From: Bursaphelenchus xylophilus
Lineage: Eukaryota; Nematoda; Chromadorea; Rhabditida; Aphelenchoididae
NCBI GenBank assembly: GCA_904066235.2
Contig: CAJFCV020000002.1
Coordinates: forward strand, 1 to 64,000
Direction: 5' to 3'
Length of the DNA: 64,000 nt
Both the position numbers and the translations under genes were made by a program. Below are positions 1 to 11,400 of this stretch, piece by piece; within the stretch, counting starts at the first letter, position 1; each line of letters opens with the position of its first letter. The notes beneath the pieces were generated by a model. That model saw nothing but the letters and a program-made list of their open reading frames with translations, was not told where the DNA came from and made no database searches.

Positions 1-211
1 GTGTACTTCGTTCAGTTACGTATTGCTAATAAATTCTAATAAAAATAATTAAATTATCGGAGATTCAGCTGCGTCAAGCTGCTAACCGCTCTTTAAACTT
101 CATTTTTCAGGATATTAGTGCTAATTTTATTCAACCTTTTACTCAAGATTCAACAAAAAAAATATAAATTAGCAACGAAACAAGAAATAATATCACCCAT
201 GAGTCTTATTC

Positions 212-2393
212 TCAATAATCTCCATCGGAAATCAGATTCTCGGAGCCACCTTCATAACCACCTTCATGGAAATCTTCATCATTTATTCCACAGTCGTCTA
301 CAATTTGCTTGACCGCGTGTTTTTGATAAACATTTATGGTCAAGGTTAGTCCAATTTCAACTTTATCTCTCTTCCATTTGATCCGGTAATATTTAATGGA
401 AACGTCGACTTTCTCCTTGAGAGTTTGCTCGATGGTTACATCCTCCTTCTTTAGGGCCATAACCTCGAATTGGTAATCATATTCAATCTGAAACAGATAA
501 CATCAAATAATTGTTAACAAAACTTGCAAAAAATTAATAAAACTTTCAATGAAATTCTTACGTCAGAAATGTTAATAGTCATCCGACCTCGAAGTAAAAT
601 TTCAGGCAACGTGACGTCCTTAACTTTGGTGAGAGCAAAACACTTATCGATTAAAGGACCAAGATAGTATCCGATGTATGTTATCCGTCAAAAAAAACGC
701 AGCTACCCCAAAGTGATGCGCTCTAACGCAGAAGAGAGTGGTCGTAGGAAGATAAATCCGTCTCCAAAACGGATTTTTGGAGAAAATTAGGTCAAAAAAT
801 TCCATTTTTTGAGTTTTCTTATCAAGAAGGGGCACAATTTTGCAACAAAAGTGGAGCAGTCTTACACACGAATACGATCAATACCGTCTGCAATATTGTC
901 TCGGATTATCAAAACAACGGCACAAACCCGAAAAAAATTTGGCGGGCATTAACCATGAACAAGGTCATCAACCTTGATTGATGCCTGAGGGCATATGTAC
1001 AAAATAAGAAAGTACTGGGATTGGTGTGTGACCGATATAGCTATCCTAGTCCAGTACCATATGGTGGCAATTTCTTACTTACACCGCGTTTAAAGCAAAA
1101 TAATTATGGGGGGCCATTTTTTTGACCAGGCCAAAAGAACATATTGCCCCAGTACGTGCTAGGCCAACTACAGTACCACAAGCGTATAGTCACACGTCTT
1201 AGTATTCCATAAACTTTACAATGATACCATATTTATATCCCTACGACCACTCTCTTCTGCGTTAGAGCGCATCATCTTGGGGTAGCCCGTTTTTTTGACC
1301 GCCACTGTACAAAAGTTTTTCTCGCTCGCTTAAGACGACTGAAAGCCTTCTTGGCAGAGAACAAACTGATTCAACTTGAAGAAATCTATAGATTTCTTAA
1401 AAATTAATTCGCTTATTGTCATCTCCTCGGTGCCCTCAAGAACCGTATTAAGTTGCCAAAGATCGACTATAGGGGCAGAGATGTCCAGTTTCTTAATTTT
1501 AACTCCTTTGAGATTTTCGAAATCTAAAAAATAAATTGGATAATCAGCTTCGATTTATATTCTCCATGAAGAAAAGCTTACAACCTGTTGCGATCGCACT
1601 CAACGAACTCATTCAACTCAATCCTTTCATTTCTCGAGCCTTCAGTAGAGTCGACATACATGTCAAGCTCTCGATTTTTCCGCACTTACTCAACAATCTG
1701 ATCAATACAAAGATATCGTGAAGAAAGTAAAGGTGAGCAATCTCTAGAAAAGGAACAATCAGGTTAATTAAGAACAGATCTACTTACTTTAACTCCAGTC
1801 AAAAGCTCGTCCAATTCCCGAACATATTGACTGAGCACCAGATTTATTTTTGATGGCTTAGTGTAACGCAATATCCAGCTCGCAGTTGGCCCGTCACAAA
1901 GGGGAAAAAAAGGTTGTTGGAAAAGGTTTGTTAGAAAACGATAACCCATTGAATGAAGAGGAAATCCAACAATTTTCGATCACAGGAAGAACTGAAGACA
2001 GCGAACGACGGCACAAAAACTAAAACATATCCTGTATAACACCTAAAATAGTGAAAACGAAAGCAAATAAAGAAAAAACTTACAAAACTTCGAAAGAAAA
2101 TCATGGTTTCCAACGTCCAGTGCATATTGCTGATAATATCCCAGAGGTAAACTGTTCAGATTTGGTCGAGTATTGCGTTCTTTCCTCATAAATTGGCTCT
2201 TTCCGACATTTTCAAGCCTTGGAATTTTTACCCGTAATAGATGAAAATAACGTTGAAGGTACGTGTTCTTGAAAAAAATTTCATAAGATTTTCTTTCTCT
2301 CGCGCCCAGCGCTCGATTGCGGTTGCACCATTTTATACGGCGAAACATGTCCTCGAAAAATATTTTTTGAGAAAATTTCCCTGACACGCTCAA
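212..2393 (-). pseudogene. Unrecognised multi-exon gene, interrupted by a MITE
   Basis: I do not recognise the family. On the minus strand a run of coding-looking segments with nematode splice sites starts at an ATG near 2393 (MSVSGKFSQKIFFED) and ends at a stop at 212. Clear pieces are 2100-2393, about 1780-1935 (ends before GTAAGTAG), about 1510-1690 (acidic), 1330-1520, 560-676 and 212-487, the last two joined by a short intron at about 488-560. The C-terminus is acidic and glycine-rich (DEDFHEGGYEGGSE). The overall look, a long nematode-specific protein with charged beta-type segments, could fit an F-box/FTH-like family, but I see no diagnostic motif. The exon at 560-676 continues at 1310 once the MITE at 677-1309 is removed. 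At least one further frameshift near 1335 and unclear joins near 1690 suggest a damaged gene. Confidence 0.4.
677..1309. mobile_element. Tc1/mariner-like MITE with about 60-bp inverted ends
   Basis: The two ends are long inverted repeats: GGTCAAAAAAACG..CTACCCCAA..TGATGCGCTCTAACG is read inward from both sides, giving about 60 matching bases, ending with GTGGTCGTAGG. The right end is TACAGTGGCGGTC read inward; the left end has decayed to TATGTTATCCGTC. A TA lies at each boundary (677-678 and 1308-1309), as expected for Tc1/mariner-type insertion. There is no transposase ORF. The element sits inside a coding exon of the surrounding minus-strand gene. Confidence 0.8.
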
Positions 2394-2439
2394 TGTTTTT
2401 TTGGTTATTCGCCTAGAGGCCGGACTCTAATCGTTCCGG

Positions 2440-2951
2440 TTGCGACTATTTGTTATCATCGAGCATTCGTTGCGAGGTTGTTTCACCATGAGTTTAAAGT
2501 TGTTCAATGGAAGGTTGATTTCCTTCCAAAGAGTCATAATGCGACGTTTTCCAATCATCTGTTCTTCAAGAAGCGCTAAAGCTTTTATAAACGGTAAGTT
2601 AGTTTTGGAGTTTGTTTATTGAAAGTTTAGGAAATGGCTTGGAAGTACGTCTGGAAAAGTGTTCGAGGTCACAAATCCTATACGAATGAGCCGATAGCTG
2701 ATGTTCCGGATTGTAATGTGCAAGATACAGAGATAGTACGTGTTTGTAAGTTTTTTACTGACACTTTTGGATAGGATCGTATTGGTCTTTTATTGTTTTA
2801 GGCAGTTCAAGCAGCTCGGCAAGCTTTGCTTTATGGGCGAATGAAACTACCTGCAAAACAACGGGGTGAAACTTTGAGAAGATGGTTCGAGATACTTAGA
2901 GATCGAGAGGATGAGTTGGCGAAGCTTTTGACTACTTTACCACTACTTTAA
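2440..2951 (+). pseudogene. Succinate-semialdehyde dehydrogenase (ALDH5) N-terminal fragment
   Basis: The ALDH5 family oxidises succinate semialdehyde to succinate in the mitochondrial GABA shunt. Three short exons show only its N-terminus: a basic, mitochondrial-looking leader, then AFING / KWLGSTSGKVFEVTNP, YTNEPIADVPDCNVQDTEI and AVQAARQAL...KLPAKQRGETLRRWFEIL...DELAKLLTT. These match the start of the aldehyde dehydrogenase fold. Introns are at about 2594-2631 and 2739-2802. A one-base loss near 2680 breaks the frame between VTNP and YTNEP. Homology stops at about 2938, where the family continues with EQGKPL; here the ORF ends in a stop. The NAD site, the catalytic Glu and Cys and about 75% of the protein are absent, so this is a truncated, non-functional copy. 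Confidence 0.75.
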
Positions 2952-3394
2952 CTGTTTCGGATGTTGTTTGAAGGTCTCGACGCTTCAGAGGAACACCAAA
3001 CATGGGGCTGTTTTGGTGGTTGCAGGGTCTGTTTTGCTTTTGCCTGGTAGAGGCCATCTCCACATTTGGTTATTTAAAGTGTGAAACTTTGGGTCTCCTT
3101 CAAATGTGGATTCTGAACAACGAAAGTTGATCAACAGAGGAATCCCATTGACGTTTTCGTTGCCTCAGTCCATGCCGCCAATTTTAATAAGTAAGGGTAT
3201 TCAATATCATTGGCTATAACGACTAAGGTTGATGCATGTGTGTTACCATATTGGAGGTTTTTTGAGATAAGTTGGATATCTAGTAGAATAATAAGATTGA
3301 TCGTGACTCACTACTTTCCCGACAGTCAGATATATTTCATCGATGTGTAGTTTAGCCTTGTGGGTCCTCTGCAATATAATAACTCCCGTTTCAG
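2952..3394. other. Intergenic sequence, no gene seen
   Basis: No coding segment or recognised repeat was found between the aldehyde dehydrogenase fragment and the first GT92 exon. Upstream exons of the GT92 gene, including its signal anchor, were expected here but were not identified. Confidence 0.4.
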
Positions 3395-6300
3395 TCCCCT
3401 GCGGCCTTACGCCGTATTCCTCAACCTGGTGCCGGATACACCGCGCTACGAGTGGAGACGACGACAACAGCTGAGCTTCAGATGTATTAGCGATAAGAAT
3501 GAAGTGGCTGATGCGGAATACCGAGATTCAGATGGCGGAACGGACTGTTCGTGGAAAAACTATTATTTTGTCTGCGAATTCACAAAACCGGCTTTGTCCG
3601 TCCGACTGGTCGATCAGGAAGGGTTTGGGCCGAGGGTAAGAACAACGTAGCGTAAAGAAGATCAGCCCGAGTTGGGACGGTCAGATGAAGAGGAAGCTTT
3701 CAACTCGGGCGTCTCTTTCGATGGCTTTCCAAAAAACTTTTATCCGGCAGACCTTGCTTTTCTAGCCTTATCTCGACTTTGCCCCTGCAAGGGGCAGAGC
3801 AAAAATCCCACATTTTAATGTATGCGCCATGAAGACTATGCAAGCAAACCTCAGGCCAAACATAAACGCTGAATTCCGCAAAACTCAAGCCACCATTCAT
3901 AGATGACTTTAGGTACTAGTCAAACAACCAGTCACCGGAGAAATTCCTCTGGTCGCTTGCCTCTCCCGAACCTTCTACTACGAGAACTGGCAAGTAATGT
4001 TAACCGTTCTGGAGATGTACAAAGCGATGGGGGTCTCCGAACTCTCCATTCATATTCTCAACATCGTCAAAGAGGTCTTCAATATCCTAAAACAGTATGA
4101 AGATGAGATCAATTTGAAAATCCACCCCGGATTTTTGATTCCAAAGATCCGCGGGCGCTCTGAGAACCCGAATTTCCAGACCGAGACGATGAATCAGATA
4201 ATGTGCTACAACGACTGTCTCTACAATTACCGAGAAGCCGCTGACTTTCTGATCTTCACGGATATGGATGACTTGATAATCCCCGAAAACGGAGACTTGT
4301 TGACGAAAGCGCGCCAAATCCTACAACGATTTCCGCTGGCGGCGTCGATGGAATTCGCGTGGACGACCTCCAATTTCAATGGAGGTAGGTGGAGGTTTTG
4401 AGCGGGGAGGTCAAAGAAATAGCAGGAGTGCCGTGGAGGGATTAAAGAAAAAGAGAAAAAAATTTGCAAATTCCGTATATCTGGATAATATTGCATCCAA
4501 GTACACAGGAATAGTTTGGCCATGTTTTGAGATTACATATCATTTTATGATACATGACCTTACACTATTTACCGTAGGTTGCCTAAGTTTGAGCCGTCAT
4601 GCACGGCAACCCAAAGTAGAACACAAATGTATTCCTTCCACTCTTGAATTTGCTCATGACTTTCCCGACAAACTGATAGCTTCCTTATATATGTAAATTA
4701 CAACGAATAATGTTTACTGCCAAAATCCTGTAAGTCACAACTTGCACTGAAAAACTCTTTCAGTCGCGCATCCCAATCAGTTCTCCATCCCCCGGCTTCT
4801 CAGTGGCGTTACCCATCACGTCGAAGCGTATGGAAAATCAACTGTTATTCGAAACGAATGCTGAGAGCCATCATTCACAACACCGAGTTTTACAGCCAGA
4901 ATCAGAGGATTCTCAAATGTGAATGCAAACCGGACTGCCGAGGCATGGACTGACATTGCATGCGGAAATGGTCATGATGTCTTTTAACGAGAGTCTGGAG
5001 AATGATCATAGTATTGATCAAGTAAATCTGGGCGTGGTTGACTTAGACGCGATGAAGAGGGCTGATAATGCATTCAGGAAGAGGATGAATGGGAAGTTTA
5101 AGGATGTAAGTTTCCAGTTTTTAGGACAAAGCTTAGTACCGGGTATAATACAGTGACGGACGGACCTGACTCAGTTTCAAAAAAAAACGATTTTGCATTC
5201 AGAAATTACCAAAAAATGTAAAAAAATGCCTCCCTGTCAAAAATTAACAAAACCGTTTTGAAAGAGTGCGCCCTCACCCTCACGAAAAGAAGGGCGCTCT
5301 TTCAAAGAACCTGATTTTTTCACTTGGAGGGAGGTCTTTTGCAGCTTTTTTAATACTTCCAGATGCCAATTGGTACGTTTTTTACCAGTGCCCTGAGTAA
5401 AAACTTTAAAAATCTGACAATAAGCGTCACGCCGGAGGACTTTCCTTATTAGGTGTCGTTCTGAACGCTCCCTTTCAGACCTTCCAACGCCCTCCCCTCA
5501 CAGTCTCTTCTTCACTCCACAACTGCGGCAATGTTATATTGATGGCGGGCGCACACTTGCGGGCAACCGCTTTGCGGGCAACCAGTTTGCGGGCAAATTT
5601 TTTGCGGGCAGCCACTTTGCGGGCAGCCGACATTTGCGGCCAGCACCGGCATTTGCAGGCAGCCTGGGACATTTGCGGGCAGGGTCGACAGTTGCGAGGG
5701 CAGCCTGGAAGATTTGCGGGCAGCCGACATTTGCGGGCAACCGACACCTGATTGTGAGGGTAACAGGGTGGACGTGGAAAAATTACTATGATATTGTTGG
5801 AAATTTGCCGACATTTGCGGGCAGCCGACATTTCCGGGCAACCGGCATGAGGATTACAAGGTGGAGGTGGAAAAATTACTTCGATATTTTGGAAGTTTTC
5901 CGACATTTGCCGGGCAGGCAATACTTGCGGGAAGCCGACATTTGCGGGCAACAGTTCCAAAAAGTTGCTATACAGTCTGTGTGATTGTTTTTTCCTGTTG
6001 CCCGCAAATGTCGGCTGCCCGCAAGTGTCGGCTGCCCGCAAATGTCGGCAAATTTCCAAAATATCGCAGTAATATTTCCACCTCTACCCTGTTACCCTCA
6101 GGTGCCGGTTGCCCGCAAATGTCGGCGCGCAAGTGTCGGTTGCCCGCAAGTGTCCCAGGCTGCCCGCAAGTGTCTCAGCTGCCCGCAAATGTTTCAGCTG
6201 CCCGCAAATGCTGACCCCCCAAATTTTGCCCGCAAAGTGGTTGCCCGCAAAAATTTGCCCGCAAACTGGTTGCCCGCAAAGTGGTTGCCCGCAAGTGTCG

Positions 6301-6447
6301 CGACGCCATATTGATATCACTGCCACTCGACATAAAGGTGCCAATCTTTGCGCCAGCATCAATAACTGCAAAATTGATTACGAAAATAGTCCGGGCTGTG
6401 CGGCTGTCTCCGCAGAAGATGAAGCGCATACATCAATGGGAAAGTGA
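3395..6447 (+). pseudogene. GT92 (DUF23) glycosyltransferase, copy 1, broken
   Basis: GT92 enzymes are Golgi type II galactosyltransferases, much expanded in nematodes. Visible in order: an exon from a TTTCAG at 3393 with CISDKNEVADAEY and DCSWKNYYFVCEF; after an intron at about 3634-3912, IPLVACLSRTFYYENWQVML, YKAMGVSELSIHI, YNDCLYNYREAADF and the metal-binding FTDMDDLIIPENGD; then a downstream exon from about 4764 with HPNQFSIPRLLSGVTHHVEAYGKSTVIRN and VVDLDAMKRADNAF; and a last exon from about 5480. A frameshift near 4857 splits VIRN from RMLRAIIHN. The last exon is interrupted by a hAT-like element at 5544-6307; without it and one 8-bp duplication the exon reads on as FFTPQLRQCYIDITATRHKG to a stop at 6445. 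Copy 2 at 7651-9299 is the adjacent paralogue. No N-terminal anchor was found. Confidence 0.8.
5544..6307. mobile_element. hAT-like array MITE (GGCG type) inside a GT92 exon
   Basis: The element is flanked by a perfect 8-bp duplication ATATTGAT (5536-5543 and 6308-6315). Ends read inward as GGCGGGCGCACACTTGCGGG on the left and GGCGTCGCGACACTTGCGGG on the right. The body is almost entirely a 16 to 20 base unit around TTGCGGGCAGCCGACAT, repeated many times on the left half (5556-5960) and in inverted orientation on the right half (5998-6300). The centre is a short AT-rich stretch resembling GTGGAAAAATTACT. No transposase ORF exists; the ORFs across it are repeat translations. The duplication length suggests hAT-type mobilisation. 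Confidence 0.85.
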
Positions 6448-6616
6448 ACTTACGTGCAGCGCAACTTATACGAATATTGGAGAAAGCCAACTGTAAACTT
6501 CCCTTTGGGCAGACCGGTGATTTTCGAGCGATGAAGAGCTTATGAATTGATTTGATGGTGGGCTACAGGTAATAATACACTAAACATTGAGCTTATTTCG
6601 TCCTTCAAGATGTCAT

Positions 6617-6682
6617 AATGATATTAACAGTAATAATAATAATGATATTAATAATAAATAAAATAATAATAATAAATAAACT
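6617..6682. repeat. AAT-rich microsatellite
   Basis: Imperfect run of TAA/AAT trinucleotides interspersed with ATGATATT and AAATAAATAA, just upstream of the Helitron remnant. Confidence 0.85.
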
Positions 6683-6755
6683 TCTATGTAAAAAGATACT
6701 ACAGAGTTGGATCTTGGAGCTCAACAAGGTTGTTCGATATACACTGTTGGCCAGG

Positions 6756-7052
6756 TTAAAGATTTTCTGTTATTTCTTGCCAATTTGGATTACATGTCAT
6801 AGTAATGAATAGATCAGTTTTGCCACATGTTTTCGTAAGAGTCAATATGTCATCATACGCGCTTGTCTTATACCTTGGAGTCATTTTAGGCCCATACACG
6901 TCAAACTGAGGTAAGCTGAAGTAGTCCCGTGAATGGATTGGCAATCTGCCAAAAAACGACGCGAAAAAACTTTTTGTCGGATAAGGAGTGGGGAATTTTT
7001 GAGACGAGAGAGTACGTTTTGCGCGACTTTTCTCTGTTTTCTCTGAGATCAA
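6756..7052 (-). pseudogene. Helitron Rep/helicase-like N-domain remnant
   Basis: The minus-strand ORF contains PIHSRDYFSLPQFDVYGP, PRYKTSAYDDILTLTKTCGK and TDLFITMTCNPNWQEI. The last phrase is the typical Helitron_like_N signature (G-K-x-D-L-F-I-T-x-T-C-N-P-N-W). In an autonomous Helitron this domain precedes the HUH Rep nuclease and the Pif1-like helicase of a protein over 1,000 aa; neither is present. The fragment, about 98 codons, ends in a stop and lies between the two GT92 copies. It is a dead remnant; no Helitron terminal hairpin was identified. Confidence 0.85.
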
Positions 7053-7650
7053 TACGATAAAACCGACAGCGAAGAGTTTATTTCAGTCACCGGACTCCTC
7101 AGTTTGACGTGCCGTATAAGCTTTATATGTAAGAAAAACTCAAGTTGTCAATGAGCCGTTCAAGAAAGCCTTTGCACTAGAAAAGGCCTATGTCTTATTC
7201 TCATTCCCCCATCATCCGGCGTTACCAGTAATTAAATGGATGTTTGGTTAAACAAGGTTCCTCAAGCAATAAGAGAGTTGGTAACCGGAAGACCAAAAGG
7301 TGCATTAGTTATCGCAAAATCTCACCTAAATCACTCTACCTCAATTTCACCAAAATTACAAAAGATACAATCCAATCAACCAAAACAAGACTCACTCTCC
7401 CGCGGCGCCATTTCACCGCTATTCTGTTCATGGTAATGTGCAAAGGCTTTGTTTCGCTTAAGGCTTCAAAGTCGGATGCTCAAACGAGTTCCCGCTTCCT
7501 TCTGTTTGGCACTAATTCTTGGCGTAACATACGTCCTGCATCTGTGGGTTTCTCGAGCGCCTAAACTTTTACCACACCATGACAGGGCTAACAGGATGGA
7601 GAAGGTTTATCGCCCAGAGATCATATAACTTTAAACATGTGCGTTTTCAG
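7053..7650. other. Spacer between GT92 copies, unassigned
   Basis: There is an open stretch at 7236-7436 on the plus strand (NKVPQAIRELVTGRPKGALV) that reads like protein but which I cannot assign. It might be an exon remnant from an older gene. Nothing else was recognised. Confidence 0.3.
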
Positions 7651-9299
7651 CTCCAGTTATTTCATCTCCGCCTATCCGTACTCTGTCTACCTAAGCCTAA
7701 TGCTGGATACGAACCAAACAGAACCTGAGCGGAGAGAGCAAATGAAGTTCAAGTGTATCAGCGACTCCGGTGAAGTCGCTGACTCTGCTGTTGTTGGAAT
7801 CGACGGTGGACAGGACTGCTCATGGAAGAATTATTACTTTATCTGCGGATTCTACAACCCACTCAGTACTGTCCGACTGGTTGATGACCAAGTATTTGGC
7901 CCTGAGATTACCGTGAAGCGTCCAATTTAACGCAAAATCCCACTGGTTGTTTGTTTGTCCAGAACCTTTTACTACGAGAATTGGCAGGTAATGTTGACCG
8001 TTTTGGAGATGTACAAAGCCATGGGAGTCTCCGAATTCTCCATTCATATCGTCAATGTTGTCAAAGAGGTCTATGATATCCTAAAACTATACGAAAGGAG
8101 ATTAATTTAAAAATCAACCCTGGATTTATAATCCGACGATCGACGGGCGCCCCGAGAATCGAATTTCCACACCGAGACGATGAACCAAATCATGTGCTAC
8201 AATGACTGCCTCTACAGTTATCGAGAGGCCGCTGAATTTATGATCTTCTCGGATATGGATGACTTGATCATGCCGGAGAATGGAGATCTGTTGTCGAAAG
8301 CAAGCCTTCTGGAGACGTTTCTCCAATGGCGGCCGGTTTTGAATTTGTATGGGCGACAAGTCATTTTAGGCTGGGTAAGTGAGCAAGTCCTCTATTATGA
8401 GTATAAAAAATGAAGATATACGGGCTACAAGACCTTTGTCGGATATATGTGATTGCACGATAAGTTTTAGCCATCTTAATGCCACAAATGGTGATTTCTG
8501 CCGTGAAGGGTGGTCTTGTAACGCTTTTGGGACTCCCCAACTTCCTTTCATGCCTTTTAGCCACCGTCTACTGCATTTTTTTGCGTCTCTGACTGCCTCG
8601 TTACGATCGACTTTAGTTGACCTGAAACGTCGTCGACTCCTATAATGCAAGGATTTTCCTGTATTTCGTCTTTGGGACCAATAGCCTTATTTCAGCACCA
8701 TCGCTCGACCAGTTCTCGATTCCACAGCTCTTCAAAAGCCTGACTGTCAAAAATCTCGAAACCTATGGGGAAATCAATAGTCATTCCAAAGCGAATGAAG
8801 TCCTCGATTATTCATAATGTCGCCGGCGAATGGACTAGATTTTCTGGCTACGAGAAAATATAAACTCTACATTTGTTGGTGCTGGGAGAACAGTCCATAT
8901 TAGAGGAGCGGAAACGAAAGAGCAGGACGCTGCGGATAAAGATTCAAATTTCTTGACGGAAGAAAAGACAATTTTTTGAATAACAGGGCGATCAAACTTG
9001 CGGATTTTGCTTTCAAAGATAGAAGCAAAACTAACAAAGAAATTTGAAGATGTAAGTGTAAGATTAGTGGCCATTTCTCTCTGTCTCTTTAGGCACTGCG
9101 CTCTCTGCCACCAACTTTATTCTTCACCCCGCAATTCAGGCAATGCTACACGGATACAGCGATGATTCGCAACGCGAGCACCATTTTGCGCCATGAGCAA
9201 TTGCGAATTGACCACAAAAATGGTCCCAAGTGTGCGACGGCGAACGCGGACATGCCGGATATATCAACGAAACTGAACTTTATGTGGCGAACAACTTGA
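7651..9299 (+). pseudogene. GT92 (DUF23) glycosyltransferase, copy 2, broken
   Basis: Tandem paralogue of the copy at 3395-6447. Visible segments: CISDSGEVADSAVV, DCSWKNYYFICGF, VFGPEITVKRPI, IPLVVCLSRTFYYENWQ, YKAMGVSEFSIHI, YNDCLYSYREAAEF and the metal-binding FSDMDDLIMPENGD, then a downstream exon from about 8695 (SLDQFSIPQLFKSLTVKN, ETYGKSIVIPKRMKSSIIHN) and a last exon from about 9093 (LFFTPQFRQCYTDTAMIRNA) to a stop at 9297. Frameshifts are visible near 7930, 8100 and 8140-8180. The region where copy 1 has a 280-base intron (after FGPR/FGPE) is contiguous here, so the copies differ by one intron. Direct remnant comparison makes the family assignment firm; function is unlikely because of the breaks. 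Confidence 0.8.
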
Positions 9300-9893
9300 G
9301 GATTGAGGAGGACACGGGTTGCGAATTGAAAATTGAGAGTCCTGCGATTTTTTGAGCTTTAACAAAGACACTATTCACCAGATATCTTCATATGTAAGCA
9401 ATAAAAAGTCGAGTTTTGGCATTATGAAAAATGAGTCAAGTTTTTTCCGTGTTGGGGTCAAGTCGTTCTCTCGGATGACAATCGCCGAAAAATAGTTTTT
9501 AGTAACTGAGCTGGTCCAGGACAATTTTTACCACTTTTATGGGACGCGTAATGTGTTTTACTGGCTTGTGTCAAGTGTTCTTCAATTGAGTCAACTCTTT
9601 TCTTGGATAGAAAAACATGGAAAGAAGCGTTTTTGTCAGATGTTAACTTAAACCAATCTCTACTTTTTGTTTTAGATGTGTCATGTTTTCCTTGTAGGGT
9701 CAGGTTTTCCCCCAGCGGGAAAAGTTCGTATTTTACCTTGGAAGCTAATAATACTTTTTTGGGTATTTTTTGTCATTTTTGGCAGTTGCCATTTTTCTTC
9801 CTCCTATTTTGAAAATCAAAAATCGTGCATTTCCATTTTCATCCGTTCAAAAAAGCGGTCAATTTTGAACTTCTTGGTGGTTGCAGCGTAACG
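9300..9893. other. Intergenic sequence with a recurring GAGTCAA motif
   Basis: No gene seen. TGAGTCAA-type words with nearby TTTTCC recur (about 9430 and 9590); similar text occurs near 18435 and 39790-39950, so this may be a decayed dispersed repeat. Confidence 0.3.
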
Positions 9894-11266
9894 ATGAGTG
9901 AGTCTCAAGCACCTCAGCAAAGGTCGCCAAAGATGTAAGTCGCAATAAATAATTAGATCCTAAGAATAGAATTAGTGGGGAATCAGCATCGGAAATTTTG
10001 AGCTCAAAATGAATTTCAAGCCGAAGCTCAGGCGCAGCCTGGAAAATTTTAGAAAAACATCTTTTCTCTAAGAGAGTGGCGAACTAAGCACGCAGCTCGG
10101 CTCAGAACACCAAAAAATAATCTTACAAAAATTCGATTTTTTCTAACTTTTTCGGGTGTTTTTCTAACACCCGACCTGCGCCCGGCCATTTCAGCCGGTT
10201 CGAATCGAAATCGTCCCGAAAAGGACTTTTTCCACAAAATTTTAAATCTTTTTTCAGGAAGATGACTCCGATTCAAATAATCTGGAGGAAAAGTCGAAAA
10301 CTCTCCAAAAGATTGAAGGGAGGAATTAAAAAGAGATGGGAAACTGAATGCGGATTTCAAATCCTTGGCCGAACAACTTCAGAATGAACGAGCGACCGTT
10401 TCGAGAGCTGTGGCACAGAATATGGACTTAAAGGAACAGTTGGGAGAACTCCAGGATCGACTCGTAGAGGTGACTAATCGATGCGCCGAGCAGGAAGATG
10501 AGAGACAGAGAGCTGTGGCCATGGTTAAGAACTTGAGCAGACGGCTGGAGGAAATGGTAGGAGAAGAAAGTTTTGGTTTTATTCTTGATTTTTAGGACTC
10601 CAATGGATCCCAAAGCATGAATGAGGTTCAAAAGCAAGCTTACGATCTTCCGATTGTCCCAGAGTTATTAGAGAAACATATTGAAAGCATGGGATATCTC
10701 TCGGAAGATTATAATCGGCAATTGATCGACATTTCCAAAGCCATCAAGAGAATTGTGAGTGTTTTTGGACATGTACATAATGATGAAATTTTCAATTTGG
10801 ATATGTGAAATTAAAGTTTCAGATCAAGAAATATCATCCCCACACGGCTGCAGAGGAATTGGACCAGCTCACGGAACTCCCGGATATTATTGTTAATAGG
10901 CTCCCAAGTCATCATCATCAACATAATGGAACGGTTCCTCCTCCGCCAACCCCTAAAAACGATGCCTCAACAATGGTGGATCAAGATCTGGCCAAGAACC
11001 TCCCATCTCCAGCAGTATTGGAAACGGCCCTGCAAACGGCCGCGAAAGAAGCACTGGAGACGGAAGAAATGGAAGTAAACAATGAACAACACGAGAAAAC
11101 GGTGGACAAGAAGATGAAGGTAAGGAAGAGGGTTACAAAATTGCTTATTTGGAATAGAGACTAAATTTCATTGGTTTTAGATCAAGTTATTAATGAGAAT
11201 TCCCAACCAGAAAGCAGTCAATACATTGAGAATCCGAATTATTATGGAACCCCTCAAAGTTCCTGA
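9894..11266 (+). pseudogene. GM130-like golgin (GOLGA2 family), partial
   Basis: GM130 is a cis-Golgi coiled-coil tether that binds p115 and GRASP65. A short first exon (MSESQAPQQRSPK, ending at a GTAAG at 9935) is followed by an exon from about 10259 with EDDSDSNNLEEKSKT, ELKRDGKLNADFKSLAEQLQ and the golgin signature VSRAVAQNMDLKEQLGELQ, then QSMNEVQKQAYDLP, YHPHTAAEELDQLTELPD and a Pro/His-rich, acidic tail (HHHQHNG, VPPPPTP, EALETEEMEVNNE). A last exon gives DQVINENSQPESS or an alternative frame. A one-base shift at about 10320 separates EGR from ELKRDG. The predicted product is far shorter than the roughly 1,000-aa vertebrate protein and lacks most of the coiled coil, so it is a partial or very reduced homologue. 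The assignment rests mainly on the SRAVAQN..LKEQLGELQ block. Confidence 0.5.
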
Positions 11267-11400
11267 GATGAGCAAACCTTTCCAGATTCCTCCAACTCCT
11301 TCGAGAATACCTGCAGCATCAACTGAAACGAACATATTATACCTTACAATTCACCGATGTCATTCCCAATATAATAAAATGACCTACTTGTATGTAATCA

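Noticed and set aside
677..1309. The exon MITE as an introner (spliceable element)
   Set aside because: Neither end supplies a GT...AG pair at the required positions on the gene strand, so splicing out exactly at the boundaries is not supported; the same is true of 5544-6307.
2640..2700. A short ORF starting MAWKYVWKSVRGHKSYTN
   Set aside because: This is the wrong frame of the aldehyde dehydrogenase exon; KWLGSTSGKVFEVTNP is the homologous reading.
5539..6314. Several overlapping ORFs of 68 to 194 codons with repeated Arg-Lys-Cys or Leu-Arg-Ala-Thr units
   Set aside because: They are translations of the TTGCGGGCAGCCGACAT array in all frames; both strands are equally open because the unit has few stop-forming triplets.
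10049..10360. Minus-strand 103-codon ORF opposite the golgin exon
   Set aside because: It overlaps the recognised plus-strand coiled-coil coding text and an intron; no protein family features.
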